Source: SG8-41 sp963699525
GTDB taxonomy: Bacteria; Pseudomonadota; Gammaproteobacteria; Burkholderiales; SG8-41
NCBI GenBank assembly: GCA_963699525.1
Contig: CAVOUI010000008.1
Span: 54,983-118,982, forward strand
Direction of reading: 5' to 3'
Length of the DNA stretch: 64,000 bases
Both the position numbers and the translations under genes were made by a program. The notes beneath the pieces are model-generated. The model worked only from the letters and a program-made list of their open reading frames with translations. It was not told the origin of the DNA and did not search any database. Below, one piece after another: positions 27,591 through 34,853 of this stretch (position 1 is the stretch's first letter; each line of letters begins with the position of its first letter).

Positions 27591-27881
27591 ATGTTCAAGC
27601 TGGCTGTATTGGGACCGATCGTGACGGGCGGCTATCGGCGTCGCGCGGCAGTGCGTGGACTGCTATCGCTGGCGGTCCTCGTCACAACGGAGCCGCCTGT
27701 TTTGGATTTGGCCCGGGATGCATGGAATTCCGGTCGCAATCCCACGAGCGGACCGCCGACTGCATTAACGAGATTGCGGTGTCACGTCAAGCGGGTTGGT
27801 AACCTCTGCAAGCCTGGGGGCAAGAGACGTGGGGTGATCCCCCCGGGGTGGCTCGAATTGCCTCACGGCATGAACCCATGA
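27591..27881 (+). CDS. Small ORF of unknown function leading the SHP operon
   Basis: A 96-codon frame with an excellent ribosome-binding site (AGGAGG, 4 bases before ATG 27591) and a stop that overlaps the ATG of the SHP gene (ATGA at 27878-27881). SHP has no Shine-Dalgarno sequence of its own, so its translation probably depends on ribosomes finishing this frame. The predicted product has no domain I recognise. It starts MFKLAVLGPIVTGG, and the rest is Arg/Pro/Gly-rich and could be non-native. A frame break inside a longer original gene is possible, because indels are common in this sequence. Confidence 0.4.
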   Translation: MFKLAVLGPIVTGGYRRRAAVRGLLSLAVLVTTEPPVLDLARDAWNSGRNPTSGPPTALTRLRCHVKRVGNLCKPGGKRRGVIPPGWLELPHGMNP

Positions 27882-28315
27882 CTCATTCCGTTTCCCGAGA
27901 AGTCCGGCGTGCCGCTCTTTCCGTATTGCTCTCAGTGGCGGGGGCGGTAGTGCATGCGGCAAGTCCCGATGAGCTACTTCAAGGCTACGCGGCTCAGGCG
28001 AAGAAGGAGAACCCCGCATTCAAGGATTTCTCCGCTACTGCGGGCGAGACGTTCTATCACGCCTCGGTCAAGCACAGCAGCGGCAGTCAGATCAGTTGCG
28101 CCACCTGCCACACCGGCAGCCCCAGGAACGCGGGCAAGCACGCGAAGACCGCCAAGGAAATCCCGCCGTTGGCGCCGTCGGTGAACAAGTCCCGGTTCAC
28201 GGATTCCGTAAATGCCGAGAAATGGTTCAAGCGCAACTGCCAGGATGTCCTGGAACGCGCCTGCACTGCCCAGGAAAAGGGCAATTTCCTCGCGTACATC
28301 CTGTCGGTCAAGTGA
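27878..28315 (+). CDS. shp: SHP-type cytochrome c (DUF1924, Asn-ligated oxygen-binding heme)
   Basis: Periplasmic monoheme cytochrome of 145 residues. Signal peptide about 1-28 (VVHAA). One heme-binding CATCH motif (Cys74, Cys77, His78). The C-terminal WFKRNCQDVLERACT matches the SHP family segment in which the Asn (here Asn120) is the distal heme ligand and two Cys (121 and 129) form a disulfide. In Rhodobacter sphaeroides SHP, this Asn leaves the iron on reduction and lets O2 or NO bind; the physiological role is unresolved. Downstream DHC and cytochrome b genes complete the known SHP-DHC-cytochrome b set. Confidence 0.9.
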   Translation: MTHSVSREVRRAALSVLLSVAGAVVHAASPDELLQGYAAQAKKENPAFKDFSATAGETFYHASVKHSSGSQISCATCHTGSPRNAGKHAKTAKEIPPLAPSVNKSRFTDSVNAEKWFKRNCQDVLERACTAQEKGNFLAYILSVK

Positions 28316-28328
28316 CGGGCTTCCGTCA

Positions 28329-28832
28329 ATGAGCGCAAGGACGGTTAATGTTGTCTGCGCCACCTTGATGTCGATTTTCGTTCTCGCAGCGACAGCGCAA
28401 ACGGGAAAGCCATCGTCCCCGGCCGATCCGGAGGCGCTGTGGAAGGCGGAATGCTCGTCCTGCCACATGGCCTACCCGCCCGGACTCCTGCCCGAGCGGT
28501 CGTGGCGCAAGATGATGGCGGAGCTCGACAAGCATTTCGGGCAGAACGCGAGCCTCGACGCTGCCGCGACGAAGGCGATCCTCGACTATCTCGTCGCGAA
28601 TAGCGCCGAACGCAGCACCCATCGGCGGGCGAGGCGTTTCCTTGCCGCTGTTCCCGCAACCGCGTCTCCGCTGCGGATCACCGAGAACGCCTATTTCGTC
28701 AGGGAGCATCGTGAAGTTTCTCCTGACGTCTGGAAACTACCGAAAGTCGGTAGCCCGGCAAACTGCAACGCCTGCCATGCCGACGCCGAGCGGGGAGATT
28801 TCTCCGAGCGCAACTTGAGAATCCCGCGATAG
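28329..28832 (+). CDS. Diheme cytochrome c (DHC family)
   Basis: Periplasmic protein of 167 residues with an export signal (about 1-24) and two heme motifs, CSSCH near residue 43 and CNACH near 147. The pattern ALWKAECSSCHMAYPPGLLP, SWRKMMAELDKHFG and ANCNACHADAERGDFSER is that of the DHC cytochromes, which accept electrons from cytochrome b and reduce SHP. ATG 28329 is 13 bp after the SHP stop. A paralogous DHC domain is fused to the next gene. There is no strong ribosome-binding site; coupling to SHP translation is likely. Confidence 0.88.
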   Translation: MSARTVNVVCATLMSIFVLAATAQTGKPSSPADPEALWKAECSSCHMAYPPGLLPERSWRKMMAELDKHFGQNASLDAAATKAILDYLVANSAERSTHRRARRFLAAVPATASPLRITENAYFVREHREVSPDVWKLPKVGSPANCNACHADAERGDFSERNLRIPR

Positions 28833-28949
28833 GCGTCGGAGCACGGCGGCACCGCTCTGGAGGAACGTGACGATCAGGCGCGCGCAAGCCGGCGCTGCGT
28901 GACGCCGGCGTGGCGTCAACCGATCCTCAGGGATACTGAGTTGCCGTCC

Positions 28950-30123
28950 ATGAGCCGAGACCATCAGGACGCCGGTCCGGAAAGCCGCGACAACCGGCCA
29001 TCACCGCAGGGCGCCCAGAGCCCGGTACTCATCTGGGACCTTCCGATCCGCGTTTTTCACTGGACGTTGGCCGCATCATTTTTCATGGCCCTGGCAACCG
29101 GGGATTCGGACCGTTTCCGCGACATCCATGTGTTTTCCGGCCACGTCGTGCTTGGTTTGATCTGCTTTCGCGTCGTCTGGGGCTTCGCCGGCACCCGCTA
29201 CGCCCGATTCAGGTCCTTTCTCTTCGCCCCCCGCGCGGCGGCCGCCTACGTCGCAGATCTTCTCGCCGCAAGGGCCAGCCGCCACCTCGGCCACAATCCG
29301 GCAGGAAGCTGGGCGGTTTTCGCGATGCTGGCCCTCGGACTTGTCATATGCCTGAGCGGTCTCATCGTATTGGGCGCGGAAGAATCCCAGGGAATCATGA
29401 AAGGCGTTGGCGGACATCCACTCGGCGAAGATGACGAAGGAGCTCCATGAGTCGCTGTCGTGGTTGATGTTGGCATTGGTTGTGCTGCATCTGGCTGGCG
29501 TCCTGATCGAAAGCCGGGCGCACAGGGAGAATCTGTCCAAGGCCATGCTCACCGGCCGCAAGTCAGGCGGCCCTGCGGACGGGATTGCATCAGCGCACCG
29601 GGTCATCGCCATTGCGATGGTGGTGTGCGTGGCAGCCGGGGCCGCGTGGTTTCTTCATTGGCGGTTGATCGAATTGCCCGGCATGGCGTATGTCCCGTTC
29701 GTTGGCAAGCGCCTGCCGGACAACAAGGCATGGCGCGACGAATGCGGCAGCTGTCACACGGCGTACCATCCGACGCTGCTGCCCGCGCGCTCGTGGAAGT
29801 TACTAATGGAACGGCAGGACGATCACTTCGGAGAAAAGCTGGGGCTCGACGACGCGACCGTGGCCGAGATCCTCGATTTTCTCCTGAAATATTCCGCTGA
29901 AACCGGGATGACCGAGGCTGCCTACAAGATCAACCGATCGATCCCTGCGGACCTAACGCCATTGCGCATCACGGTAACGGGTTACTGGATCGAAAAACAT
30001 CGCAACATCGAAGACAGGGCCTGGAAGCATCCCAAGGTCGGCACGAAAGCCAACTGCGGAGCGTGCCACCTCGACGCAGAACGGGGCACCTTTGAGGATG
30101 CCGCAATGCGGTTGCCGAGATAG
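28950..30123 (+). CDS. Cytochrome b561 fused to a C-terminal diheme cytochrome c domain (frameshifted)
   Basis: The first frame (to 29450) encodes the b-type cytochrome: WDLPIRVFHW with His37, then HVFSGHVVLG, and helices around 60-80 and 120-142, ending GIMK. The second frame (readable to 30123) resumes with ADIHSAKMTKELHESLSWL and a further helix (LMLALVVLHLAGV). A fifth helix and a periplasmic diheme domain with CGSCH and CGACH follow, similar to the upstream DHC. Removing one base near 29403 in ATGAAAGGCG restores one protein of about 390 residues. It would pass electrons from the quinone pool to DHC and SHP. Confidence 0.8.
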
Positions 30124-30148
30124 GGAGTTCTAATCTCCGCTTCACTGC

Positions 30149-31132
30149 TCAAGGAACGAGGACCGCGGCGCCGGTCACGCGCCCCTCGCGCAGGCGCGCG
30201 AGGGCTTCGTTGGCCTCGCCGAGCTTCAGGACCTCGACGCTCGTCTTCACCGGCACTCGGGGCGCAAGCGCAAGGAAAGCCTCGCCGTCGCGCCGCGTGA
30301 GGTTTGCCACCGAGCGCACGACGCGCTCGCCCCAGAGGATCTCGTAGGCGAACGCGGGGATGTCGCTCATGTGGATGCCGGCACAAACCACCGTGCCGCC
30401 CTTAGCCGTTGCACGCAGCGCTGAGGGAACCAGCGCGCCCACCGGCGCGAAGATGATCGCCGCGTCGAGCTCCTCGGGCGGCCGCGCAGTGGAGGCGCCC
30501 GCCCATTCCGCGCCCAGTTCCCGCGCGAACGCCTGTCCCGAGGCGTCCCCGGGCTTGGTAAAGGCGAAGATCCTGCGCCCCTGGAACCGCGCGACCTGCG
30601 CCACGATGTGCGCCGCCGCGCCGAATCCGTAAATGCCGAGGCGCTTCGCGTTGCCGGCCATATCGAGCGAACGGTAACCGATCAGCCCCGCGCAGAGGAG
30701 CGGTGCGGCCCCCGCGTCGTCGTACTCCTTCGGAATCGCGAAGCAATAGCGTTGGTCGGCGACGGTGTATTCCGCGTAGCCGCCATCGAGGTGATAGCCG
30801 GTGAAGCGCGCCGCATCGCACAGGTTCTCGCGTCCTCCGGTGCAATAGACGCACGTCCCGCAGGTCGAGCCGAGCCACGGCACGCCCACGCGCTCGCCGG
30901 TTGCAAAGCGCTCGACGCCGTCTCCTTTCTCGACCACCACGCCGACGATCTCGTGGCCTGGAACGATCGGTAGCTTGCCGCGGGCGAGCTCGCCGTCCAC
31001 CACGTGAAGGTCGGTGCGGCAGACGCCGCATGCGCGGACCTTGATCAGGAGTTGCCCGCGACCCGGCCGCGGAGTGGGGAGATCGACGAGCTTCAGCGCC
31101 GTCTTCGGCGCGCCGAGCTGCATCGCTTTCAT
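30149..31132 (-). CDS. Zinc-dependent alcohol dehydrogenase family protein
   Basis: Medium-chain dehydrogenase of 327 residues. Catalytic zinc site CGVCRTDLH and GHEIVG, structural zinc site CGTCVYC with a fourth Cys in GGRENLCD, and a Rossmann segment near LGIYGFGAAAHIVAQVA. It is of the propanol-preferring AdhP/YjgB type, slightly short for the family (about 330-345). The start at 31132 overlaps the stop of the diheme cytochrome gene upstream (ATGA), so the two are coupled, which is unusual for an NAD(P)-linked enzyme. It ends 25 bp from the convergent SHP operon. Confidence 0.9.
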   Translation of the reverse strand: MKAMQLGAPKTALKLVDLPTPRPGRGQLLIKVRACGVCRTDLHVVDGELARGKLPIVPGHEIVGVVVEKGDGVERFATGERVGVPWLGSTCGTCVYCTGGRENLCDAARFTGYHLDGGYAEYTVADQRYCFAIPKEYDDAGAAPLLCAGLIGYRSLDMAGNAKRLGIYGFGAAAHIVAQVARFQGRRIFAFTKPGDASGQAFARELGAEWAGASTARPPEELDAAIIFAPVGALVPSALRATAKGGTVVCAGIHMSDIPAFAYEILWGERVVRSVANLTRRDGEAFLALAPRVPVKTSVEVLKLGEANEALARLREGRVTGAAVLVP

Positions 31133-31830
31133 GGGCTCTTCGAATCGGCGCGGGCGTAGCGCTGCAGGAAGCGCACGATCTGCGTCGTGTCGAGCACCGG
31201 CACGGTCCTGAGGGAGTCGTCCCCGACCACGGTATTCGTCCACGCCATGTGCTCCTTCATGCGGCTGACGACGGCGGGCCACTCGCCCCGCGTGTGGCGG
31301 CGTGGATCGGGCAGCGCATGACACTGCGTGCAGGCGATGCTGAAGATCTTGCCGGCTTCGGACTGAAGGGCGGGATGGGCGGGGTCCATTTCCCGCTGCG
31401 CGTGCCTGCGCAGGTAGTCGGCGAGGATGCCGGCCTCCTGCTCGGTCGGCGCTTCCACGCTCTCCATCATCTCCTTCATGAGCACGCCCATGTTGCCCTT
31501 GCCCTGCATGCGCCACACCATGCGCACGACGATGGTGCTCCACTTGTCGGGCGTATGCATCTGCGGGCTCGGCAGGTAATGGCATTGCACGCAGTAGCGC
31601 GCGGTGAGGCGCGCCCCCTCGGAATGCGGCTCGGGCAGGTCCTGCGGCTCGATCGCACGCGGCAGGATCCGCTCCAGCATCTTGCCGTGCGGGCTCTGCG
31701 ACCAGAGATAGCGGGCGCGTGCGACCTCGGGCGAGGTCGGTCCTCCGCCGGGCTCCGCCGCCGCGGCCAGACCCGCGAAGCCAAGCGCGATTGCGCCCAG
31801 CAGGCGCAACGGAATCTTCCAGCCGGTCAT
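31129..31830 (-). CDS. Periplasmic diheme cytochrome c
   Basis: A 233-residue exported protein (signal peptide about 1-25, ending AAAAE). It has two heme motifs, CVQCH in ARYCVQCHYLPSPQ and CTQCH in IACTQCHALPDPRRH. Each is followed by a similar W-x-VV-RM segment (WSTIVVRMVWRMQ, WPAVVSRMKEHMAW), so the protein is an internal duplication of one cytochrome domain. Multiple Met residues could act as heme ligands. Start ATG 31830 was chosen over 31878 because the signal peptide begins there. It is translationally coupled to the alcohol dehydrogenase downstream. Partner and role are unknown. Confidence 0.8.
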   Translation of the reverse strand: MTGWKIPLRLLGAIALGFAGLAAAAEPGGGPTSPEVARARYLWSQSPHGKMLERILPRAIEPQDLPEPHSEGARLTARYCVQCHYLPSPQMHTPDKWSTIVVRMVWRMQGKGNMGVLMKEMMESVEAPTEQEAGILADYLRRHAQREMDPAHPALQSEAGKIFSIACTQCHALPDPRRHTRGEWPAVVSRMKEHMAWTNTVVGDDSLRTVPVLDTTQIVRFLQRYARADSKSP

Positions 31831-31882
31831 ATCCCGGATTCTAAAGTGGCCAGTTGCGAGCCACCAGCCACGCGTCACGGGC

Positions 31883-33061
31883 TCACAGCGTGTGAGACCG
31901 ATCGCCTTGCGTGAAGCCGCGCAACGGCGCGCTGACCCCCTTGCCGAAAGCGATGACCTTGAACAGCTCGCCCATCTCCGCGGGGGACAGCAGCTGGTGC
32001 GCCTGCGCCGCCAGCGGCGCGTACACCGCGGCCTCGGCGGCCGGCGTCTCGGAAAGGATTTCGGTGATTCCGCAGTTCACCAGGAACTGCGCCTGAGTGG
32101 TGTAGCCGAGGAGGTCGAGCCCTCCCTCCCGTCCGGCCTGCGCGAGAGCCGAGAAATCGAGGTGCGAAGTGATGTCCTGCAAGCCGGGAAGGAGGAACGG
32201 GTCGTCGTGTGCACGATGGCGGTAATGGCACATCAGCGTGCCGCGCGCACGCTGCGGGTGGTAATACTCGCGCCGCGGAAAGCCATAGTCGATGAAGAGC
32301 GCCGCGCCGCGCGCGAGGGCGTCGCCCACGCTTCTGACGAAGGCGCGCGCGACGAACTGGACTTCGCTGCGGTAGCCGTCCTCCGGAAAGCACGATGGAT
32401 CGGGATTGTCGGGCGGCGACTGCGGCGATCGGGGTGCCCACTCGAAACCTTCATTCCTGAATGCGACACCCATCTCCAGGATATCCTGGCCCGCGCGCTG
32501 GAACACGCGCACCGGCATGGCGTCGAGCACCTCGTTGCCGATGACGATGCCCGTGAACGAAGGCGGCAGCCGGCTCAACCAGGCAACCCGCTCGAGCAGC
32601 TGCGGCGCGCGCTCGGCCAGCGTATCGCGGCTGCGGTCGCGCAGGTCCGGGGAAAGCTCGAGAATGAGGTAGCGTTCCGGCGGGCAGCCGAGCCGCGCGA
32701 GCTCCACGAGAAGATCGGCGGCGAGCGCGCCGCTCCCCGCGCCAATCTCGAGGATTTCGCTGAAGCCGAGTTCCGCGAGCTGCGCGGCCTGGCGCGCCAG
32801 GGTGCGCCCGTAGAGCGCGGAGATCTCGGGTGCCGTCACGAAATCGCCGTCGCGCCCGAGCTTGCGGGCGCCGGCCATGTAATAGCCCAGGCCGGGCGCG
32901 TAGAGCGCAAGCTCCATGTAGCGCGCGAACGGGATCCAGCCGCCGCCGCGCCGGATCTCGCCCGCGATGAGCCGCGCGAGCTTCGCGCTCGAGGCGGCCG
33001 CCTGCGCGGGCGGCGCGGGAAGCTGCGCGGGGCGCGGGAGCGTGGCCGGCCGGGATTTCAC
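31883..33061 (-). CDS. Class I SAM-dependent methyltransferase, MidA/NDUFAF7 family
   Basis: A 392-residue protein. The N-terminal IPFARYMELALYAPGLGYYMAG and the SAM-binding loop EILEIGAGSGALAADLL identify the MidA/NDUFAF7 family, which in mitochondria dimethylates an Arg of the complex I subunit NDUFS2. GNEVLDAMPVRVF and FIDYGFPRREYYHPQR are further family signatures. The bacterial substrate has not been shown. Start is GTG at 33059-33061. It is divergent from the pteridine reductase gene (48 bp between), where a -10-like TACAAT (33073-33078) points towards the reductase. Confidence 0.92.
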   Translation of the reverse strand: MKSRPATLPRPAQLPAPPAQAAASSAKLARLIAGEIRRGGGWIPFARYMELALYAPGLGYYMAGARKLGRDGDFVTAPEISALYGRTLARQAAQLAELGFSEILEIGAGSGALAADLLVELARLGCPPERYLILELSPDLRDRSRDTLAERAPQLLERVAWLSRLPPSFTGIVIGNEVLDAMPVRVFQRAGQDILEMGVAFRNEGFEWAPRSPQSPPDNPDPSCFPEDGYRSEVQFVARAFVRSVGDALARGAALFIDYGFPRREYYHPQRARGTLMCHYRHRAHDDPFLLPGLQDITSHLDFSALAQAGREGGLDLLGYTTQAQFLVNCGITEILSETPAAEAAVYAPLAAQAHQLLSPAEMGELFKVIAFGKGVSAPLRGFTQGDRSHTL

Positions 33062-33109
33062 GGGGAATCGACTACAATTCTACACGCAGATACCGGGACT
33101 TATCCGCGC

Positions 33110-33862
33110 ATGGAGCAGACACTGCAGGGCAAAGTCGTGCTGGTCACCGGCGGCGCGAAGCGCGTCGGCGCCGCGATCTGCCGGCGCTTGCACACCGCCG
33201 GCGCGGGCGTGCTGCTGCACTACCGTTCCGCGGCGCTCGAGGCGCGCGCGCTGCAGGTCGAGCTCAACGCGCGGCGTGCCGACTCGGTGGCGCTGGCGCA
33301 GGCCGACCTCCTCAGGGTTGCGACCGGAACGCAGCTGGTCAAGACCGCGCTCAAGCATTTCGGGAGGCTCGATGCCGTCGTCAACAATGCGTCGAGCTTT
33401 TACCCTACCGCGATCGGCGAGATCACCGAGCAGGCGTGGGACGATCTCATCGGGACCAATCTCAAGGCTCCGTTGTTCCTCGCGCAGGCGGCGGCGGCGG
33501 AGTTGCGGAAGAACCACGGCTGCATCGTCAACCTGATCGATATCCACGCGGAGCTGCCGATGAGGAACCACGCGGTCTACACCGCCGCGAAAGGAGGCCT
33601 TGCCGCGCTCACGCGCGCGCTCGCGCGCGACCTCGGCCCCGAGGTGCGGGTGAACGGCATCGCCCCCGGCACCATACTGTGGCCGGATGACGAGACGTGG
33701 CGGGACGAGGTGGCGCGCCAGCGCATCATCAACCAGACGGCGCTGAAACGCATCGGCGAACCCGACGACATCGCGCGCGCAGTGCAGTTTCTCCTGGCGG
33801 ACGCGCCGTACATCACGGGGCAAATCATCGCTGTGGACGGCGGGCGAAGCGTCAGCCTTTAG
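33110..33862 (+). CDS. Pteridine reductase (SDR family, FolM-like)
   Basis: Short-chain dehydrogenase of 250 residues. It has the NADPH loop VTGGAKRVGAAI with the Arg-containing TGxxxRxG signature of pteridine reductases, NNASSFYPTAIGEIT, the catalytic YTAAKGG, and a C-terminal ITGQIIAVDGG. The likely reaction is reduction of dihydrobiopterin, dihydromonapterin or dihydrofolate. ATG 33110 gives the family start MEQTLQGKVVLVTGG. In many betaproteobacteria this gene lies between midA and ttcA, as here. Confidence 0.92.
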   Translation: MEQTLQGKVVLVTGGAKRVGAAICRRLHTAGAGVLLHYRSAALEARALQVELNARRADSVALAQADLLRVATGTQLVKTALKHFGRLDAVVNNASSFYPTAIGEITEQAWDDLIGTNLKAPLFLAQAAAAELRKNHGCIVNLIDIHAELPMRNHAVYTAAKGGLAALTRALARDLGPEVRVNGIAPGTILWPDDETWRDEVARQRIINQTALKRIGEPDDIARAVQFLLADAPYITGQIIAVDGGRSVSL

Positions 33863-33887
33863 AGTCACGCAGCATAGGACGGAAGAT

Positions 33888-34739
33888 ATGGAAACAACGG
33901 CAATCCGGATTCACCCTCGCAGCACCCGCGAGCGGAAGGAAACGTACGAGGCGGGGAAGCTCGTGAAACGCCTGCGCCGGCTCGCCGGGGAGGCGATCTC
34001 CGACTACGGCATGATCGCCGACGGCGACAAGGTGATGGTGTGCCTCTCGGGCGGCAAGGACAGCTACGCGCTGCTCGATGTCCTGATGTACCTGCGCGCC
34101 CACGCGCCGATCCGCTTCGACATCGTCGCCGTGAATCTCGACCAGAAGCAGCCCGGCTTCCCCGCGCACGTGCTGCCCGATTACCTCACGCGCCTCGGTG
34201 TCCCGTTCCGCATCGAGGAGCAGGACACCTATAGCACCGTGAAGCGCCTCATTCCCGAAGGCAAAACGATGTGCTCGCTGTGCTCGCGGCTGCGCCGCGG
34301 CGTGCTCTACCGCGTGGCGGGCGAGCTCGGAGCGACGAAAATCGCCCTCGGCCACCACCGCGACGACGGCCTGGAGACCTTTCTCCTCAACCTCTTCTAC
34401 GGCGGGCAGCTGAAGGCGATGCCGCCGAAGCTGCGGTCGGATGACGGCCGGCACGTCGTGATCCGGCCGCTGATCTATTGCGAGGAGAGGGACCTCGCCG
34501 CATATGCGGAACTGAAGCAGTTCCCGATCATCCCGTGCAACCTGTGCGGCACGCAGGAAAACCTCAAGCGGAACGAGATGAAAGCGCTGCTGCGCGAATG
34601 GGAAAAGCGCCATCCCGGGCGAGTCGAGACCATGCTGAACAGCCTGAAGCACGTTCGCGCCTCCCACCTCCTCGACCGCGACGCTTTTGACTTCACGAAG
34701 CTACCTCCGAGCCGTGGCGCGACCCGGCTGGATGACTGA
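33888..34739 (+). CDS. ttcA: tRNA 2-thiocytidine(32) synthetase TtcA
   Basis: Fe-S and ATP-dependent enzyme that thiolates C32 of certain tRNAs. The 283-residue protein has the PP-loop SGGKDS (54-59), the CSLCSRLRRG CxxC pair, a further Cys pair in PCNLCGTQENLKR, and HHRDDGLETFLLNLFYGG. These give the cysteines needed for the [4Fe-4S] cluster. ATG 33888 gives the expected N-terminus. It follows the pteridine reductase by 25 bp and is followed by an AT-rich 114-bp intergenic region. Confidence 0.95.
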   Translation: METTAIRIHPRSTRERKETYEAGKLVKRLRRLAGEAISDYGMIADGDKVMVCLSGGKDSYALLDVLMYLRAHAPIRFDIVAVNLDQKQPGFPAHVLPDYLTRLGVPFRIEEQDTYSTVKRLIPEGKTMCSLCSRLRRGVLYRVAGELGATKIALGHHRDDGLETFLLNLFYGGQLKAMPPKLRSDDGRHVVIRPLIYCEERDLAAYAELKQFPIIPCNLCGTQENLKRNEMKALLREWEKRHPGRVETMLNSLKHVRASHLLDRDAFDFTKLPPSRGATRLDD

Positions 34740-34811
34740 CCTGGGTGCGTCTATCTATTTAACTCATTGATAATTTGTAATTTTGTTGTCGTAGACCTCT
34801 GAGTTATCTAG

Positions 34812-34840
34812 TTGTCAAAATTAGTTTGACATGATAGGCT
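34812..34840 (+). promoter_or_regulatory. Promoter with overlapping operator-like dyad upstream of the HTH-aminotransferase ORF
   Basis: A -35-like TTGTCA (34812-34817) and a -10-like TAGGCT (34835-34840) are 17 bp apart. A perfect 19-bp dyad TGTCAAA-ATTAG-TTTGACA (34813-34831) covers the -35 and most of the spacer, the classical place for a repressor. The surrounding 34750-34840 is far richer in A+T than the rest of the window, and a second inverted repeat TAACTCA (34760-34766) / TGAGTTA (34800-34806) lies upstream. Start of transcription would be near 34847, only a few bases before ATG 34854. Confidence 0.55.
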
Positions 34841-34853
34841 TTGCACACTCGGT

